Notes: generated by a model not told the origin, from the letters alone. A stretch of 64,000 nt of DNA from Falsirhodobacter flavus (GCA_029846755.1 JARWBI010000009.1:1-64000); one strand, 5' to 3'. Shown: positions 26,488 to 35,573, counted from the first letter of the stretch. Made by a program: numbers and translations.

Positions 26488-27321
26488 ATGACACGTATCG
26501 CCCTCATTGCCCTCGCGCTGTCCGCTGGCACCGCCCATGCGGCCAGCCTTGACCAGATCCAGCAAAGCGGCACCATCCGCATCGCCGTCGCGAACGAAAT
26601 CCCCTATGGTTTCGTCGGCTTCGATGGCGAGGCGCAGGGTGCCGGGCCGGACGTGGCCAAGATGATCGCCGAAAAGCTGGGGGTCGAGAAGATCGAGTGG
26701 GTGACCACAAACTTCTCCACCCTGATCCCCGGTCTTCAGGCCGACCGTTTCGACATGGTGGCCGCCGAAATGGCGATCCTGCCCGACCGCTGCAACCAGG
26801 TGCTGTTCTCGGAACCGAATACCTCCTATGGCGAGGGGCTTCTGGTCGCGGCCGGGAACGAGAAGGACGTGCACACTTATGCCGACTTCGCCGAAAATCC
26901 CGACCTGAAGATCGCGATCATGTCCGGCGCCGACCAGCTGGAGATGATGCAGAAGTTGGGCGTGCCGGAATCCAGCATGGTGATGATCGGATCGAACGCC
27001 GATGCGATTTCCACCGTGTCCACGGGCCGCGCGGATGCCTATGCCGCGACGGGTCTGACCGTTGCCGGGCTGGCCGAACAAAGCCGCGCGGTCGAACTCG
27101 CCGCCGAGTTCACCGACCCGGTGGTTGATGGGGAGCCGATCCGTAGTTGGGGCGGCTTTGCCTTCGCATCGGGCAACGAGGCGCTTCGTGATGCGGTGAA
27201 CGAGGCGCTGGCCGAGATCAAGCAGACGCCGGAATGGACGGAAACCGTGACCGGATACGGCTTCACCGAAGCGGACGTGGCGGCATCTTCCGAACGCACG
27301 ACCGCCGATCTTTGCGGCTGA
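26488..27321 (+). CDS. ehuB: Ectoine/hydroxyectoine ABC transporter, substrate-binding protein
   Basis: A 277-residue family-3 binding protein with a signal peptide (MTRIALIALALSAGTAHA). The mature start QIQQSGTIRIAVANEIPYGFVGFDGE and the block NFSTLIPGLQADRFDMVAAEMAILPDRCNQVLFSEP match EhuB. The ATG at 26488 follows AAAGGA; an in-frame ATG at 26467 that overlaps the ask stop would extend the N-terminus by seven residues. In Sinorhizobium EhuB binds ectoine and hydroxyectoine for use as nutrients; here no eut/doe degradation genes follow, so uptake is likely for osmoprotection or recovery of leaked ectoine. Confidence 0.92.
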   Translation: MTRIALIALALSAGTAHAASLDQIQQSGTIRIAVANEIPYGFVGFDGEAQGAGPDVAKMIAEKLGVEKIEWVTTNFSTLIPGLQADRFDMVAAEMAILPDRCNQVLFSEPNTSYGEGLLVAAGNEKDVHTYADFAENPDLKIAIMSGADQLEMMQKLGVPESSMVMIGSNADAISTVSTGRADAYAATGLTVAGLAEQSRAVELAAEFTDPVVDGEPIRSWGGFAFASGNEALRDAVNEALAEIKQTPEWTETVTGYGFTEADVAASSERTTADLCG

Positions 27322-27325
27322 TCCG

Positions 27326-28003
27326 GTGGACGTTCATTGGACCGAATACCTGCCCCCTCTGCTGGAGGGGGCATGGGTCACGATCCGCCTGACGGTGTTC
27401 TCGACACTGCTGGGCGCGATCCTTGCCTTCGCGGCGGGCGTGGGGCGGCTGTCACGGAACGCCGCCCTTCGCGCCGTCTCGGTCGCGTATATCGAGGTGT
27501 TTCGCGGCACGTCCCTGCTGGTGCAATTGTTCTGGCTGTATTTCGCGCTGCCCCTTGCCGGGCAGGCGGTGGGGCTGGATCTGCGTATCCCGCCGGTCAT
27601 CGCAGGCATCCTCGCGCTGTCGCTGAACATCGGCGCTTACGGGGCCGAGGTGGTGCGCGGCGCGATCCAGTCCGTGCATACCGGCCAGCACGAGGCGGCG
27701 CTGGCGCTGAACTTCACCCCCCGCCAGACGCTGGCCCGCGTGACCATCCCGCAGGCGATCCCCGAAATGATGCCGTCCTTCGGTAATCTGGCGGTCCAGA
27801 ACCTGAAGGATACGGCGCTCGTCTCGCTCATCAGCCTTGGCGACATGACGTTCCGGGCCGAACAGATCCGCAACTTCACCCAGGACAGCGTCACCGTCTA
27901 TTCCATGCTGCTGGCGATGTATTTCGGCATGGCGCTGGTGCTGACGGCGATGATGCGGGGCATCGAACATTCCGTGGGCCGCTGGCGCCCGGTCAGGAGC
28001 TGA
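27326..28003 (+). CDS. ehuC: Ectoine/hydroxyectoine ABC transporter permease
   Basis: A 225-residue His/Glu/Gln-type permease with about five membrane helices and the EAA loop ALALNFTPRQTLARVTIPQAIP. It begins with a GTG at 27326, 4 bases after the ehuB stop, and no clearer start exists. It pairs with EhuD. The sequence VFRGTSLLVQLFWLYFALPL is the standard helix of this family. Confidence 0.9.
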   Translation: MDVHWTEYLPPLLEGAWVTIRLTVFSTLLGAILAFAAGVGRLSRNAALRAVSVAYIEVFRGTSLLVQLFWLYFALPLAGQAVGLDLRIPPVIAGILALSLNIGAYGAEVVRGAIQSVHTGQHEAALALNFTPRQTLARVTIPQAIPEMMPSFGNLAVQNLKDTALVSLISLGDMTFRAEQIRNFTQDSVTVYSMLLAMYFGMALVLTAMMRGIEHSVGRWRPVRS

Positions 28004-28004
28004 C

Positions 28005-28697
28005 ATGCTGTTCGGATTTGAATGGGACCTGAGCAGTCCGCTGGCCTTCGCCGTCTCGATCCTGCCGATGTTGTTGACGGGAATGTGGGTGACGATTCAG
28101 GCCGCCGTTTTGGGATTTGCGCTGGCGCTGGTTCTGGGGCTGGTCTGGGCGGTGCTGAAGGCGGCCCCGCTGCGCATCATCGCATGGCCCGCTGCCGTGG
28201 TGACCGAGTTCCTGCGCGACACGCCGCTGCTGGTGCAGCTCTTCTTCCTGTATTACGTGCTGCCCGAATACGGCATCGTGCTTCCGGCCTTCATGACCGG
28301 CGCGCTGGCGCTGGGCCTGCAATACAGCGCCTATACCGCCGAGGTGTATCGCGCCGGGCTGCAGGCCGTGCCGCGCGGCCAGCACGAGGCGGCGCTGGCG
28401 CTGAACCTGACGCCCGCGCGCAAGTTCACCCATATCGTCGTCCCGCAGGCCATCCCGCGCATCGTGCCGGCGATGGGCAACTACCTCGTGTCGATCATGA
28501 AGGATGTGCCGGTCCTGTCCGTCGTGACCGTGCTGGAGATGCTGAACGTCGCGCGGATCATCGGGGACCGGACCTTCGATTACCTGATCCCGCTGTCGAT
28601 GGTCGGCGCGATCTATCTGGTCATGACGCTGATCGCATCCGCCGGGGTGCGCGCGCTGGACACATACCTTCCCAAAGAGGGGATACCGCTGAAATGA
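28005..28697 (+). CDS. ehuD: Ectoine/hydroxyectoine ABC transporter permease
   Basis: A 230-residue permease of the same family with [26 protein letters not shown] and an EAA loop [22 protein letters not shown]. The start lies 1 base after the ehuC stop. Its stop overlaps the ATPase start by ATGA. Together with EhuC it forms the channel. Assignment as EhuD rests on order and similarity. Confidence 0.9.
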   Translation: MLFGFEWDLSSPLAFAVSILPMLLTGMWVTIQAAVLGFALALVLGLVWAVLKAAPLRIIAWPAAVVTEFLRDTPLLVQLFFLYYVLPEYGIVLPAFMTGALALGLQYSAYTAEVYRAGLQAVPRGQHEAALALNLTPARKFTHIVVPQAIPRIVPAMGNYLVSIMKDVPVLSVVTVLEMLNVARIIGDRTFDYLIPLSMVGAIYLVMTLIASAGVRALDTYLPKEGIPLK

Positions 28698-29470
28698 GCG
28701 ATCCGATCATCCGCTTCGACAATGTCGTCAAACGCTTCGGCGATCATACCGTGCTGGACCGTCTGAACTTCACCGTGAACCGTGGAGAGAAGGTGACCAT
28801 CATCGGCCCCTCCGGTTCGGGCAAATCCACCGTCCTGCGCATTCTGATGACGCTGGAAGGGATCGAGGGCGGCGTCGTCCATGTCGGCGGCGAGCCCTTG
28901 TGGCACGAGGCCGACGGCGTCACACCGGCATCCGAGGCGCATCTGCGCCGCAAGCGGGCCGAGATGGGCATGGTCTTCCAGCAGTTCAACCTGTTCCCGC
29001 ACATGACCGTGCTTCGCAACATCACCGAAGCGCCGGTGCGCGTGCTTGGCCTGCCCAAGGCCGAAGCCAAGGCGCGGGCCGAGGAACTTCTGGAGCTGGT
29101 CGGCCTGACCGAGCACATGGCGAAATTCCCGCACCAGCTTTCGGGCGGCCAGCAGCAGCGCGTCGCCATCGCCCGCGCGCTGGCGATGCGCCCGTCCATC
29201 CTGCTGTTCGACGAGCCGACATCCGCGCTTGACCCCGAACTGGTGGGCGAGGTGCTGGGCGTCATCCGCCGCCTGGCCGAAGAACACGATCTGACCATGC
29301 TGCTGGTCACCCACGAGATGCGTTTCGCCCGCGAAGTGTCCGACCGCGTGGTGTTCTTCGATCAGGGCCGCATCCGCGAAGAAGGCGCTCCCGAGGAAAT
29401 CTTCACCGACCCGTCCGAAGAACGCACGCGAGAGTTTTTGAAGACGACGCTGGAACCGTCATCTCCGTGA
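28694..29470 (+). CDS. ehuA: Ectoine/hydroxyectoine ABC transporter ATP-binding protein
   Basis: A 258-residue ATPase with Walker [11 protein letters not shown]-loop [12 protein letters not shown], signature [15 protein letters not shown], Walker [13 protein letters not shown] and switch TheMRFA-type His ([10 protein letters not shown]). It is the last gene of the coupled row that begins with ectA. In Sinorhizobium ehuA is first in its operon, while here it is last (order B-C-D-A), a local rearrangement. The 158 bases to the next gene show no strong terminator. Confidence 0.92.
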   Translation: MSDPIIRFDNVVKRFGDHTVLDRLNFTVNRGEKVTIIGPSGSGKSTVLRILMTLEGIEGGVVHVGGEPLWHEADGVTPASEAHLRRKRAEMGMVFQQFNLFPHMTVLRNITEAPVRVLGLPKAEAKARAEELLELVGLTEHMAKFPHQLSGGQQQRVAIARALAMRPSILLFDEPTSALDPELVGEVLGVIRRLAEEHDLTMLLVTHEMRFAREVSDRVVFFDQGRIREEGAPEEIFTDPSEERTREFLKTTLEPSSP

Positions 29471-29628
29471 CGCGGGCATCCGCGCGAGGGTGCGAAGACT
29501 TCACCGACCTTCGGCGATCTGCCATACATTGAGGATTGATTTGCTCACCGTGAACGCGCAGATTTCGCCGTCGGCTTTTGGCACGACGTGAGGGTTCTCA
29601 TGCTTCCCCGACGCAGAGAGGCAGCCAT

Positions 29629-30666
29629 ATGCGCACGACCAAGGTCATCCACGTCGTTTCCTGCCATGCCGAGGGCGAGGTCGGCGATGTGATCGTCGGC
29701 GGTGTCGCACCGCCTCCGGGCGATACCCTCTGGGATCAGCGCAGCTGGATCGAACAGGACGAGACCTTGCGCAACTTCGTGCTGAACGAGCCGCGCGGCG
29801 GGGTCTTCCGCCACGTGAATCTGCTGGTGCCGCCCAAACACCCCGAGGCGCAGGCCGCCTGGATCATCATGGAGCCAGAGGATACGCCGCCCATGTCCGG
29901 GTCCAATTCCATTTGCGTGTCGACCGTGCTGCTGGACACCGGCATCATCCCGATGACCGAACCCGTGACCGAAATGGTGCTGGAAGCGCCGGGCGGGCTG
30001 GTCCGCGTGCGCGCCGATTGCGCCAATGGCAAGGCCAAGCGCATCACGGTGCAGAACGTGCCATCCTTCGCCGGCATTCTCGCCGCGCCGCTGGAGGTCG
30101 AGGGGCTGGGCACGCTGACGGTCGATACCGCCTATGGCGGCGACAGTTTCGTCGTCGTCGATGCGCCGGCGCTGAACATGGACCTGCGCGTGGACGAGGC
30201 GCGCGATCTGGCGGTTCTGGGCGTGCAGATCACCAAGGCCGCGAATGAACAGCTTGCCTTCCATCACCCGGAACAGCCGGACTGGAAGCACCATTCCTTC
30301 TGCCTGTTCGCTGGCGCGCTGGAGGAGGGGCCGCAGGGGTTTTCGGCGAAATCGGTCGTGTCGATCCAACCGGGAAAGCTCGACCGCTCCCCCACGGGGA
30401 CTGCCATCTCGGCACGGATGGCTTTGCTGCATGCCAAAGGGCGCATGAGGGTCGGTGACGCTTTCACCGGCGTGTCGATCATCGGATCGGAATTCCACGG
30501 CCGCATCCTTGGGGAAACGACCGTGGGCGGGCGCGCGGCGATCATTCCGCAGATCAGCGGACGGGCCTGGGTCACCGGGATCCATCAGCATATGCTGGAC
30601 CCCGACGATCCGTGGCCGGGCGGTTACAAAGTGGCGGACACCTGGCCCATGCCGAAGGCGAAGTGA
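29629..30666 (+). CDS. Proline racemase-family enzyme lacking both catalytic cysteines
   Basis: A 345-residue member of the proline racemase / hydroxyproline epimerase / trans-3-hydroxyproline dehydratase superfamily. In classical racemases two cysteines act as acid and base. Here the first is Ser90 ([13 protein letters not shown]) and the second is Thr256 ([10 protein letters not shown]). Cys/Thr members are trans-3-hydroxy-L-proline dehydratases and Ser/Cys members are known, but with Ser/Thr neither side has a thiol. Racemisation by the two-cysteine mechanism is therefore unlikely; a dehydratase or other lyase is more plausible. The start is ATG 29629 after GAGAGG. It is convergent with the pxpCBA genes, which could reflect linked proline/pyroglutamate metabolism. 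Confidence 0.88.
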   Translation: MRTTKVIHVVSCHAEGEVGDVIVGGVAPPPGDTLWDQRSWIEQDETLRNFVLNEPRGGVFRHVNLLVPPKHPEAQAAWIIMEPEDTPPMSGSNSICVSTVLLDTGIIPMTEPVTEMVLEAPGGLVRVRADCANGKAKRITVQNVPSFAGILAAPLEVEGLGTLTVDTAYGGDSFVVVDAPALNMDLRVDEARDLAVLGVQITKAANEQLAFHHPEQPDWKHHSFCLFAGALEEGPQGFSAKSVVSIQPGKLDRSPTGTAISARMALLHAKGRMRVGDAFTGVSIIGSEFHGRILGETTVGGRAAIIPQISGRAWVTGIHQHMLDPDDPWPGGYKVADTWPMPKAK

Positions 30667-30712
30667 CGCCGACGGCGCCAATTTTTATTCTTCAATTTGG
30701 TTTACAGCGGCG

Positions 30713-31663
30713 TCAGTCGCGCCTTGCAATCCGGACGCGCAATGGATGCAGGCGCGCGCGAAGGGCTTGGGCATGGGCGATCCACACCCGTTCCGCGGCG
30801 TCGCGGTCGATGGCGCGGAACCGCACGGTCCCGCCCGTCACGACCTGCGCAAGACGCCCCAGATCGGCCCCGATGACCGTTGCGATCTTGGGATAGCCGC
30901 CGGTTGTCTGGCTTTCGGCCATCAGGACCAGCGGCCGGCCCGATCCGGGAACCTGTATCGACCCCGCCACCGTCCCGTCAGAGACGATGTCGTGGCTGCG
31001 CGCGCGCAGGGGCGGCCCGTCCAGCGTCATTGCCATGCGGTCGCGCGCGGGGGTGACGGTGAACGGCTGCGACAGCAGGAGGGCCCAGGTTTCCGGGGGA
31101 AAGGCATCCTGCTGCGGGCCAAGCACGACGCGGATGTCCTTTACGGGCCAAGGGGGGGCCGCGACTGGATAGGGTTCAAGGCAGGGCACGCGTGGATCGA
31201 ACGGCCCAATCGGCAGCATCGCCCCCGCCGGGACCGTCCCGCCGTCCAGCCCGCCAAGGCCGCTGCGCAGATGGGTGGCGCTCGATCCCAGCGTCGGCGG
31301 GCAATCGATCCCCCCCGAAACCGCAAGATATCCCCAGACCGAGCCTCCCATCGCCCCGATGGTCAGCACTTGCCCCGGCGCAAGCCTGTGCGCGGCATCC
31401 GGTCCGATGCGCAGCCCGTCAATGGACATCTCGGGCGTCCCGCCCGTCACCGCGATCCGGCAGGCGGCATGGGCGCGGAACAGCCCGCCGATGCCGGCGA
31501 ATTCCAGCGCCGCCGCGCCGGGATCGTTCGCGACCAGCGCATTGGCAAGCGCAAAGGCGGCGGCATCCATCGGCCCCGCCGACGACACGCCCGCATGGCG
31601 CAGCCCGGTCCGGCCCCGGTCCTGCACGGTCAGCATCACGCCGGGCCTCACGACTTCCAGCAT
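30713..31663 (-). CDS. pxpC: 5-oxoprolinase subunit C (biotin-dependent carboxyltransferase-like)
   Basis: A 316-residue protein of the KipA/PxpC family, starting MLEVVRPGVMLTVQDRGRTGLRHAGVSSAG, with the family blocks PMDAAAFALANALVAN, LGGLDGG and GYPKIATVIGADLGRLAQ. With PxpA and PxpB it forms the ATP-dependent prokaryotic 5-oxoprolinase, which opens pyroglutamate to glutamate. Its ATG overlaps the pxpB stop (ATGA). The order A-B-C in one operon is typical. Confidence 0.95.
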   Translation of the reverse strand: MLEVVRPGVMLTVQDRGRTGLRHAGVSSAGPMDAAAFALANALVANDPGAAALEFAGIGGLFRAHAACRIAVTGGTPEMSIDGLRIGPDAAHRLAPGQVLTIGAMGGSVWGYLAVSGGIDCPPTLGSSATHLRSGLGGLDGGTVPAGAMLPIGPFDPRVPCLEPYPVAAPPWPVKDIRVVLGPQQDAFPPETWALLLSQPFTVTPARDRMAMTLDGPPLRARSHDIVSDGTVAGSIQVPGSGRPLVLMAESQTTGGYPKIATVIGADLGRLAQVVTGGTVRFRAIDRDAAERVWIAHAQALRARLHPLRVRIARRD

Positions 31664-32421
31664 CACATCCCCTCCGGCGCGATCAGGGGGCTTCCCTCGG
31701 CGGCGCGGCGTGCAAGGCGGTCGAAGGTGGCGGCATCTATCGGCTCGAACAAAATGCGGTCGCCGGCGGCGAACAGGACGGGATCGCGCCGTTTCGGATC
31801 GAAGGGGCGGACGGGCGTGCCGCCGATGAACCGCCACCCGGAGGGCCCCGCCACCGAATTGACGCTGGCCTGCCGCCCGCCGATCCCGATGGCCCCGGCG
31901 GGGATGAACTGGCGCGGAACCCTAAGGCGCGGCGTGTGCAGCGGTTCGGGCAGGCCACCAAGATAGGTGAAGCCCGGCGCGAAGCCGATCATGAACACCC
32001 GGTATTCGGCCCCGTGATGCAGCGCCACCAGCGCCTCGGGCGACATCCGCTTTTCTTCGGCCAGCGTTTCCAGATCCAGCCCCGCCTCTCCGCCGTAATG
32101 CACGGGCACGCGCCAAAGGCGCGCGGGCTGCGCGCGCACGTCCAGCGCCGCATGCAGATCGATCAGCCGCCGTTCCAGCGCCGCCCCCCGGATCCGTTCG
32201 GGGTCATAGCAGACCAGAAGCGAGCCATAGGTCGGAACGCGTTCAGTGACGCCGTCGATCCCTGCGGCATCCAATGCGGCGGCCAGCGCGATCACCTCGG
32301 CATTCGCGGCCGCGTCTATTCCCTCGGCGATGCGGAAGGTCAGCGCCCGGTCGCCGGAGGGCAGGATGGTCGGTGCTTGGGTCAAGTCGCCTCCGCCATG
32401 GCGCATGGGGTTTCGCGGCAT
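31663..32421 (-). CDS. pxpB: 5-oxoprolinase subunit B (KipI-like)
   Basis: About 252 residues of the KipI/PxpB family: GDRALTFRIAEGID, RVPTYGSLLVCYDP, VFMIGFAPGFTYLGGLPEPLHTPRL and the conserved GGRQASVNSVAGPSGWRFIGGTPV. It is the partner of PxpC in the 5-oxoprolinase complex. The first possible ATG, at 32421, lies 6 bases after the pxpA stop; ATG 32406 is an alternative. The core family sequence starts around residue 16, so the true start could be a little further in. Confidence 0.94.
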   Translation of the reverse strand: MPRNPMRHGGGDLTQAPTILPSGDRALTFRIAEGIDAAANAEVIALAAALDAAGIDGVTERVPTYGSLLVCYDPERIRGAALERRLIDLHAALDVRAQPARLWRVPVHYGGEAGLDLETLAEEKRMSPEALVALHHGAEYRVFMIGFAPGFTYLGGLPEPLHTPRLRVPRQFIPAGAIGIGGRQASVNSVAGPSGWRFIGGTPVRPFDPKRRDPVLFAAGDRILFEPIDAATFDRLARRAAEGSPLIAPEGM

Positions 32422-32427
32422 CCCGCC

Positions 32428-33180
32428 CTAGGCCGAAACGGCGATCCCCGCCGCCTCCAGCCCCGTGCGCAACCTTTGCGCCATCGCCACGGCGACGGGC
32501 GTGTCGCCATGCACGCAGACGGAATCGATCCCGGTTTGCAGCACCTTGCCCGATTGCGACACCAGCCGCCCTTCGGATACGAAGCGCAGGATGCGTTCCA
32601 GCGCCTCGTCCGGGTCGTGGATCATCGCATCGTGGCGGCTGCGCGGGGTCAGGTTGAAGCTGTCGGCATAGGTGCGGTCGGCATATATCTCGCGGATGGG
32701 GCGCAGGCCCAGCTTTTCCGCCGCGCGTTCCGTGGGCGTTCCCGGCATCACGAAATAGGCAAGCGAGGGATCGACCGCGCGGATCGCCCGCCCCACCGCC
32801 ATCGCCAGCCCGTCATCGTCGTTGGCGGCATTGGCCATCGCGCCATGCGTCTTCACATGGGTCATCGGATGGCCCGCCAGCGCGCAGATCCCCGCGAACG
32901 CCCCGGTCTGATAGGCGACCAGATTTTCGATATCCGTCTCGGTCATTCCGGGCCAGGCGCGGCGTCCGAACCCCGCAAGGTCGGCATAGCCGGGATGCGC
33001 CCCGACCGCCACGCCGCGATCCTTGGCGGCAAGCACCGTCGCGCGCATGATCGCAGGATCGCCCGCGTGAAGGCCGCAGGCGACGTTCGCGGTCGTGACG
33101 ATGCCCAGCATCGCCGCGTCGTCGCCGATCCGCCATGCGCCGAACCCTTCGCCAAGATCCGCGTTGAGGTCTAACTTCAT
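32428..33180 (-). CDS. pxpA: 5-oxoprolinase subunit A (LamB/YcsF family)
   Basis: A 250-residue LamB/YcsF protein starting MKLDLNADLGEGFGAWRIGDD. The NADLGEGFG motif, the metal/active-site row ANVACGLHAGDPAIM, VGAHPGYADLAGFGRR and VKTHGAMAN are complete. It is first in the pxpABC operon and acts in the cytoplasm. There is no adjacent transporter for pyroglutamate. The start at ATG 33180 is the only one that keeps the conserved N-terminus. Confidence 0.95.
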   Translation of the reverse strand: MKLDLNADLGEGFGAWRIGDDAAMLGIVTTANVACGLHAGDPAIMRATVLAAKDRGVAVGAHPGYADLAGFGRRAWPGMTETDIENLVAYQTGAFAGICALAGHPMTHVKTHGAMANAANDDDGLAMAVGRAIRAVDPSLAYFVMPGTPTERAAEKLGLRPIREIYADRTYADSFNLTPRSRHDAMIHDPDEALERILRFVSEGRLVSQSGKVLQTGIDSVCVHGDTPVAVAMAQRLRTGLEAAGIAVSA

Positions 33181-33260
33181 GCCCGTCCCGATCCTTGGTG
33201 ATCCGGTCGCGAACCTATCGCAGCGGCGGCAGGAACGCCATGTATATGCCAGCGATCCGG

Positions 33261-34058
33261 TCAGCCGGGATCGCACAGCGCGAAGACATATCCCGGCTGC
33301 CCCTGCCGCAGCAAAAGACGGTCGCGCAGAACGGTGCGCCGGGGCTGGTCCGGCAGGCGGCAGACCTGCGCGAAGTCCAGATCGCGGGCCGGCGCGTCGG
33401 AATATTCGATGTCGATATGCCGGTCCCCATACTGCGCGTGATAGGCGCCGCATTCGTTCCAGACCGCGCATTCCTCGCTGATGGCGAAGTCGAAGCCTGC
33501 TGCGGGGCCGCGCGCGGCAAGGTCGGGCGCGTTCTTCTGCCCCGCCGCCAGCCCCAGCCGATGCGCCGCCGCGACAAGCCGCGTGGCCAGCGCGAGGTTG
33601 CCCTCGGCCGTCAGCCCCGCGAACCGGGTCCAACTGTCCAGATTGTCGAACTCCACCGCGTCGAAACCCGCATCGGCACAGCGCCGGATCGCCGCGCCCA
33701 CCGCCAGCGCGATGCCGTCCCGCCCCTGCGGTGTGGAGGTGTCCAGCGCATATTCGTCGGGCCAGCCCGGATCGGCGACGGGCTGGCCATCCTGCCGCAG
33801 CACCGCCTGCGGGTGATGGTCCAGCCACCAATCCAGATCGCCCGGCTGGGTCTGGAAACCGTTGACATAGCAGATGTTGTAATGCCCCGCGCTGGGCTGG
33901 GCGGTGCTGTCGCGCACGACCGTCGCGACGCGGGGATCGGGGGGATAGGCGCCGCCAAGCTGGTAGTCCACGCCCCCCTCCGGCGGCAGGCGCGGCGCGG
34001 CCCCGGCGCCCGAGGCGGCAAGCAGCAATGTCACGAGCGATGGAAGCAACCGGGCCAT
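33261..34058 (-). CDS. Secreted GH114-type glycoside hydrolase (endo-alpha-1,4-polygalactosaminidase-like)
   Basis: A 265-residue protein with a signal peptide (MARLLPSLVTLLLAASGAGA). The TIM-barrel sequence fits GH114: VDYQLGGAYPP, ICYVNGFQTQPGD, DAVEFDNLDSW (likely catalytic Asp/Glu), GLAAGQKNAPDL and FDFAISEECAVWNECGAY. GH114 enzymes cleave galactosaminogalactan-like polymers. In bacteria they are often isolated genes, as here, and may act on the cell's own exopolysaccharide. It sits alone between pxpA and the VapBC module, with its start 114 bases from the vapB start on the other strand. Confidence 0.87.
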   Translation of the reverse strand: MARLLPSLVTLLLAASGAGAAPRLPPEGGVDYQLGGAYPPDPRVATVVRDSTAQPSAGHYNICYVNGFQTQPGDLDWWLDHHPQAVLRQDGQPVADPGWPDEYALDTSTPQGRDGIALAVGAAIRRCADAGFDAVEFDNLDSWTRFAGLTAEGNLALATRLVAAAHRLGLAAGQKNAPDLAARGPAAGFDFAISEECAVWNECGAYHAQYGDRHIDIEYSDAPARDLDFAQVCRLPDQPRRTVLRDRLLLRQGQPGYVFALCDPG

Positions 34059-34114
34059 GCCCCTACATTTTCCACGGCGGGGCGCACGGTCAATGTCTTT
34101 CGCATGCGCGGCCC

Positions 34115-34159
34115 TTTACCTGCGGGGGTGTCAGATATACATTCGACTGCAAGTATATC
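34115..34159 (+). promoter_or_regulatory. vapBC promoter with inverted-repeat operator
   Basis: A weak -35 (TTTACC, 34115-34120) and -10-like TATACA (34136-34141) precede vapB. A perfect inverted repeat, GATATAC (34134-34140) and GTATATC (34153-34159) with a 12-base gap, lies over the -10 box and leads straight into the ribosome site AAGGAGGT. Such repeats are normal binding sites for AbrB/VapB-type antitoxins. Confidence 0.55.
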
Positions 34160-34171
34160 AAGGAGGTCGCC

Positions 34172-34399
34172 ATGCAGGTCGCAAAATGGGGAAATTCGCT
34201 GGCTGTCAGGCTGCCCGCGAAACTGGTGGCCGAACTTGGCCTTCAGGCCGGGGACGAGATCGAGGTCGAGGTCGCGCAGGGGCGGCTGGCCCTGGCGCGT
34301 CCCCGCTCCACCGATCAGATCCTGACCGACCTCGACCGTTTCCGGGGACGGCTGCCTGCGGATTTCCGCTTTGACCGCGATGCGGCGAACGAGCGGTGA
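34172..34399 (+). CDS. vapB: AbrB/MazE-like antitoxin, VapB type
   Basis: A 75-residue antitoxin with an N-terminal SpoVT/AbrB swapped-hairpin DNA-binding domain (MQVAKWGNSLAVRLPAKLVAELGLQAGDEIEVEV). The C-terminal RFRGRLPADFRFDRDAANER segment should wrap the toxin. A strong AAGGAGGT precedes the ATG at 34172. Its stop overlaps the toxin's GTG start (GTGA). As a plasmid-borne antitoxin it likely helps keep the replicon in the population. Confidence 0.92.
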   Translation: MQVAKWGNSLAVRLPAKLVAELGLQAGDEIEVEVAQGRLALARPRSTDQILTDLDRFRGRLPADFRFDRDAANER

Positions 34400-34794
34400 A
34401 GACCGCCATCGACACGAATGTCCTTCTGTATCTTCTGGGCGACGGGGCAAAGGCCGCGACCGCCCGCGACGTTCTGGCAGAGGGCGGGATCGTCAGCGTT
34501 CAGGTGCTGAACGAGATGACCACGGTCTGCCGCCGCAAGGTCGGCATGGGCTGGGACGAGGTGCGCGACCTGCTGGGGCTGGTGCGCGAACGCATGGCGG
34601 TGGTCGATCTGACCGAGGCGGTGCACGATGTCGGGCGGGCGCTGGCCGAACGGTATCAGCTTTCGGTCTATGACGCGATGATCGTTGCCTCGGCGCTGGT
34701 CAACGGATGCGAACGGCTGCTGTCCGAAGACATGCAGGACGGTCTGGTGATCGAAGGGCGGTTGCGGATCCAGAACCCATTCGCGGCGGCATGA
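34396..34794 (+). CDS. vapC: PIN-domain ribonuclease toxin, VapC type
   Basis: A 132-residue PIN-domain toxin with the acidic metal-binding set Asp6 (AIDTNVLLYL), Glu40 (VLNEM), Asp93 (SVYDAMIV) and Asp112 (SEDMQDG). VapC toxins cut tRNA or rRNA when the unstable antitoxin is lost. It starts with GTG at 34396, overlapping vapB, which lowers toxin output relative to antitoxin. The module is complete, so it should be active. Confidence 0.93.
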   Translation: MKTAIDTNVLLYLLGDGAKAATARDVLAEGGIVSVQVLNEMTTVCRRKVGMGWDEVRDLLGLVRERMAVVDLTEAVHDVGRALAERYQLSVYDAMIVASALVNGCERLLSEDMQDGLVIEGRLRIQNPFAAA

Positions 34795-34826
34795 AGCGGG
34801 GCGGCATGGCGCCGCCCCCTTTCGTC

Positions 34827-35573
34827 TCACTTCGGTTCGGCGATCCTGCGGTGCAATTCGGCCACCATGCCCGCCGGGAGCACCTCGGCGGCGGTGGCCT
34901 GCACCTTGTTCATCACCCCATGCGTGACCTGTTCCCGCCCCGCCATCAGCGCGTCGTATCCGGTGCGGGCGACATCGGCGGGATCGTCCTTCTTCATCTG
35001 CCCGACGGGGGTGTCGAGCATCCCCGCACGTTCGAACACTCGCGTGTCCGTCACCCCCGGCATCAGGCAGGTGACGGTGACGCCGCTGCCCGACAGCTCG
35101 TGCGACAGCGCAACCGACAGCGAATTCACATAGGCCTTGCTGGCGTTGTAGACCGCCTGGAACGGCCCCGGCATGTATCCGACGATGGATCCGGTGAACA
35201 GGATGCGCCCCGATCCGCGCGCGGCCATCGCGGGTGCGATCCGGCGGGCGAGGATCGTCGTGCCGGTGACATTGGTTTCGATCACATCCAATATCTCGTC
35301 CTCGGGTTGCTGGCCGAAGGCATGACCAAGGCTGCGCCCCGCGTTCAGCATCAGAATGTCCGGCACGCGCGCGCCCAGCCGTTCGCACAGCGCATCGACG
35401 CCCCCGCGCGTCGCAAGGTCGGCCAGAACCGACCCCGCGCCCAGGTTTGCCGCAACGCCGTCAAGCGCGGGATCGCGGTCGACCAGCAAAAGCTCATGCC
35501 CATCGGCGGCGGCGATGCGCGCCAGGTCCAGACCTATGCCGCTTGCCGCCCCGGTGATGACGCAGAAACCCAT
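34827..35573 (-). CDS. Short-chain dehydrogenase/reductase
   Basis: A 248-residue classical SDR with the NAD(P) motif TGAASGIGLDLAR, NAG in LMLNAGRSLG, catalytic Ser in FTGSIVGY and the YNASK motif (YNASKAYVNSL). The Asp in LLVDRD after strand 2 points to NAD rather than NADP. It starts at ATG 35573 after AGGAGG and is downstream of the Mn-catalase gene (28 bases), so it may be co-transcribed. Substrate unknown; similar proteins act on acyl chains and diverse alcohols. Confidence 0.9.
   Translation of the reverse strand: MGFCVITGAASGIGLDLARIAAADGHELLLVDRDPALDGVAANLGAGSVLADLATRGGVDALCERLGARVPDILMLNAGRSLGHAFGQQPEDEILDVIETNVTGTTILARRIAPAMAARGSGRILFTGSIVGYMPGPFQAVYNASKAYVNSLSVALSHELSGSGVTVTCLMPGVTDTRVFERAGMLDTPVGQMKKDDPADVARTGYDALMAGREQVTHGVMNKVQATAAEVLPAGMVAELHRRIAEPK

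Noticed and set aside
30667-30700. T-rich stretch after the proline racemase-like gene as an intrinsic terminator
   Set aside because: The GC-rich bases before it do not give a stable stem with a loop of at least three bases.
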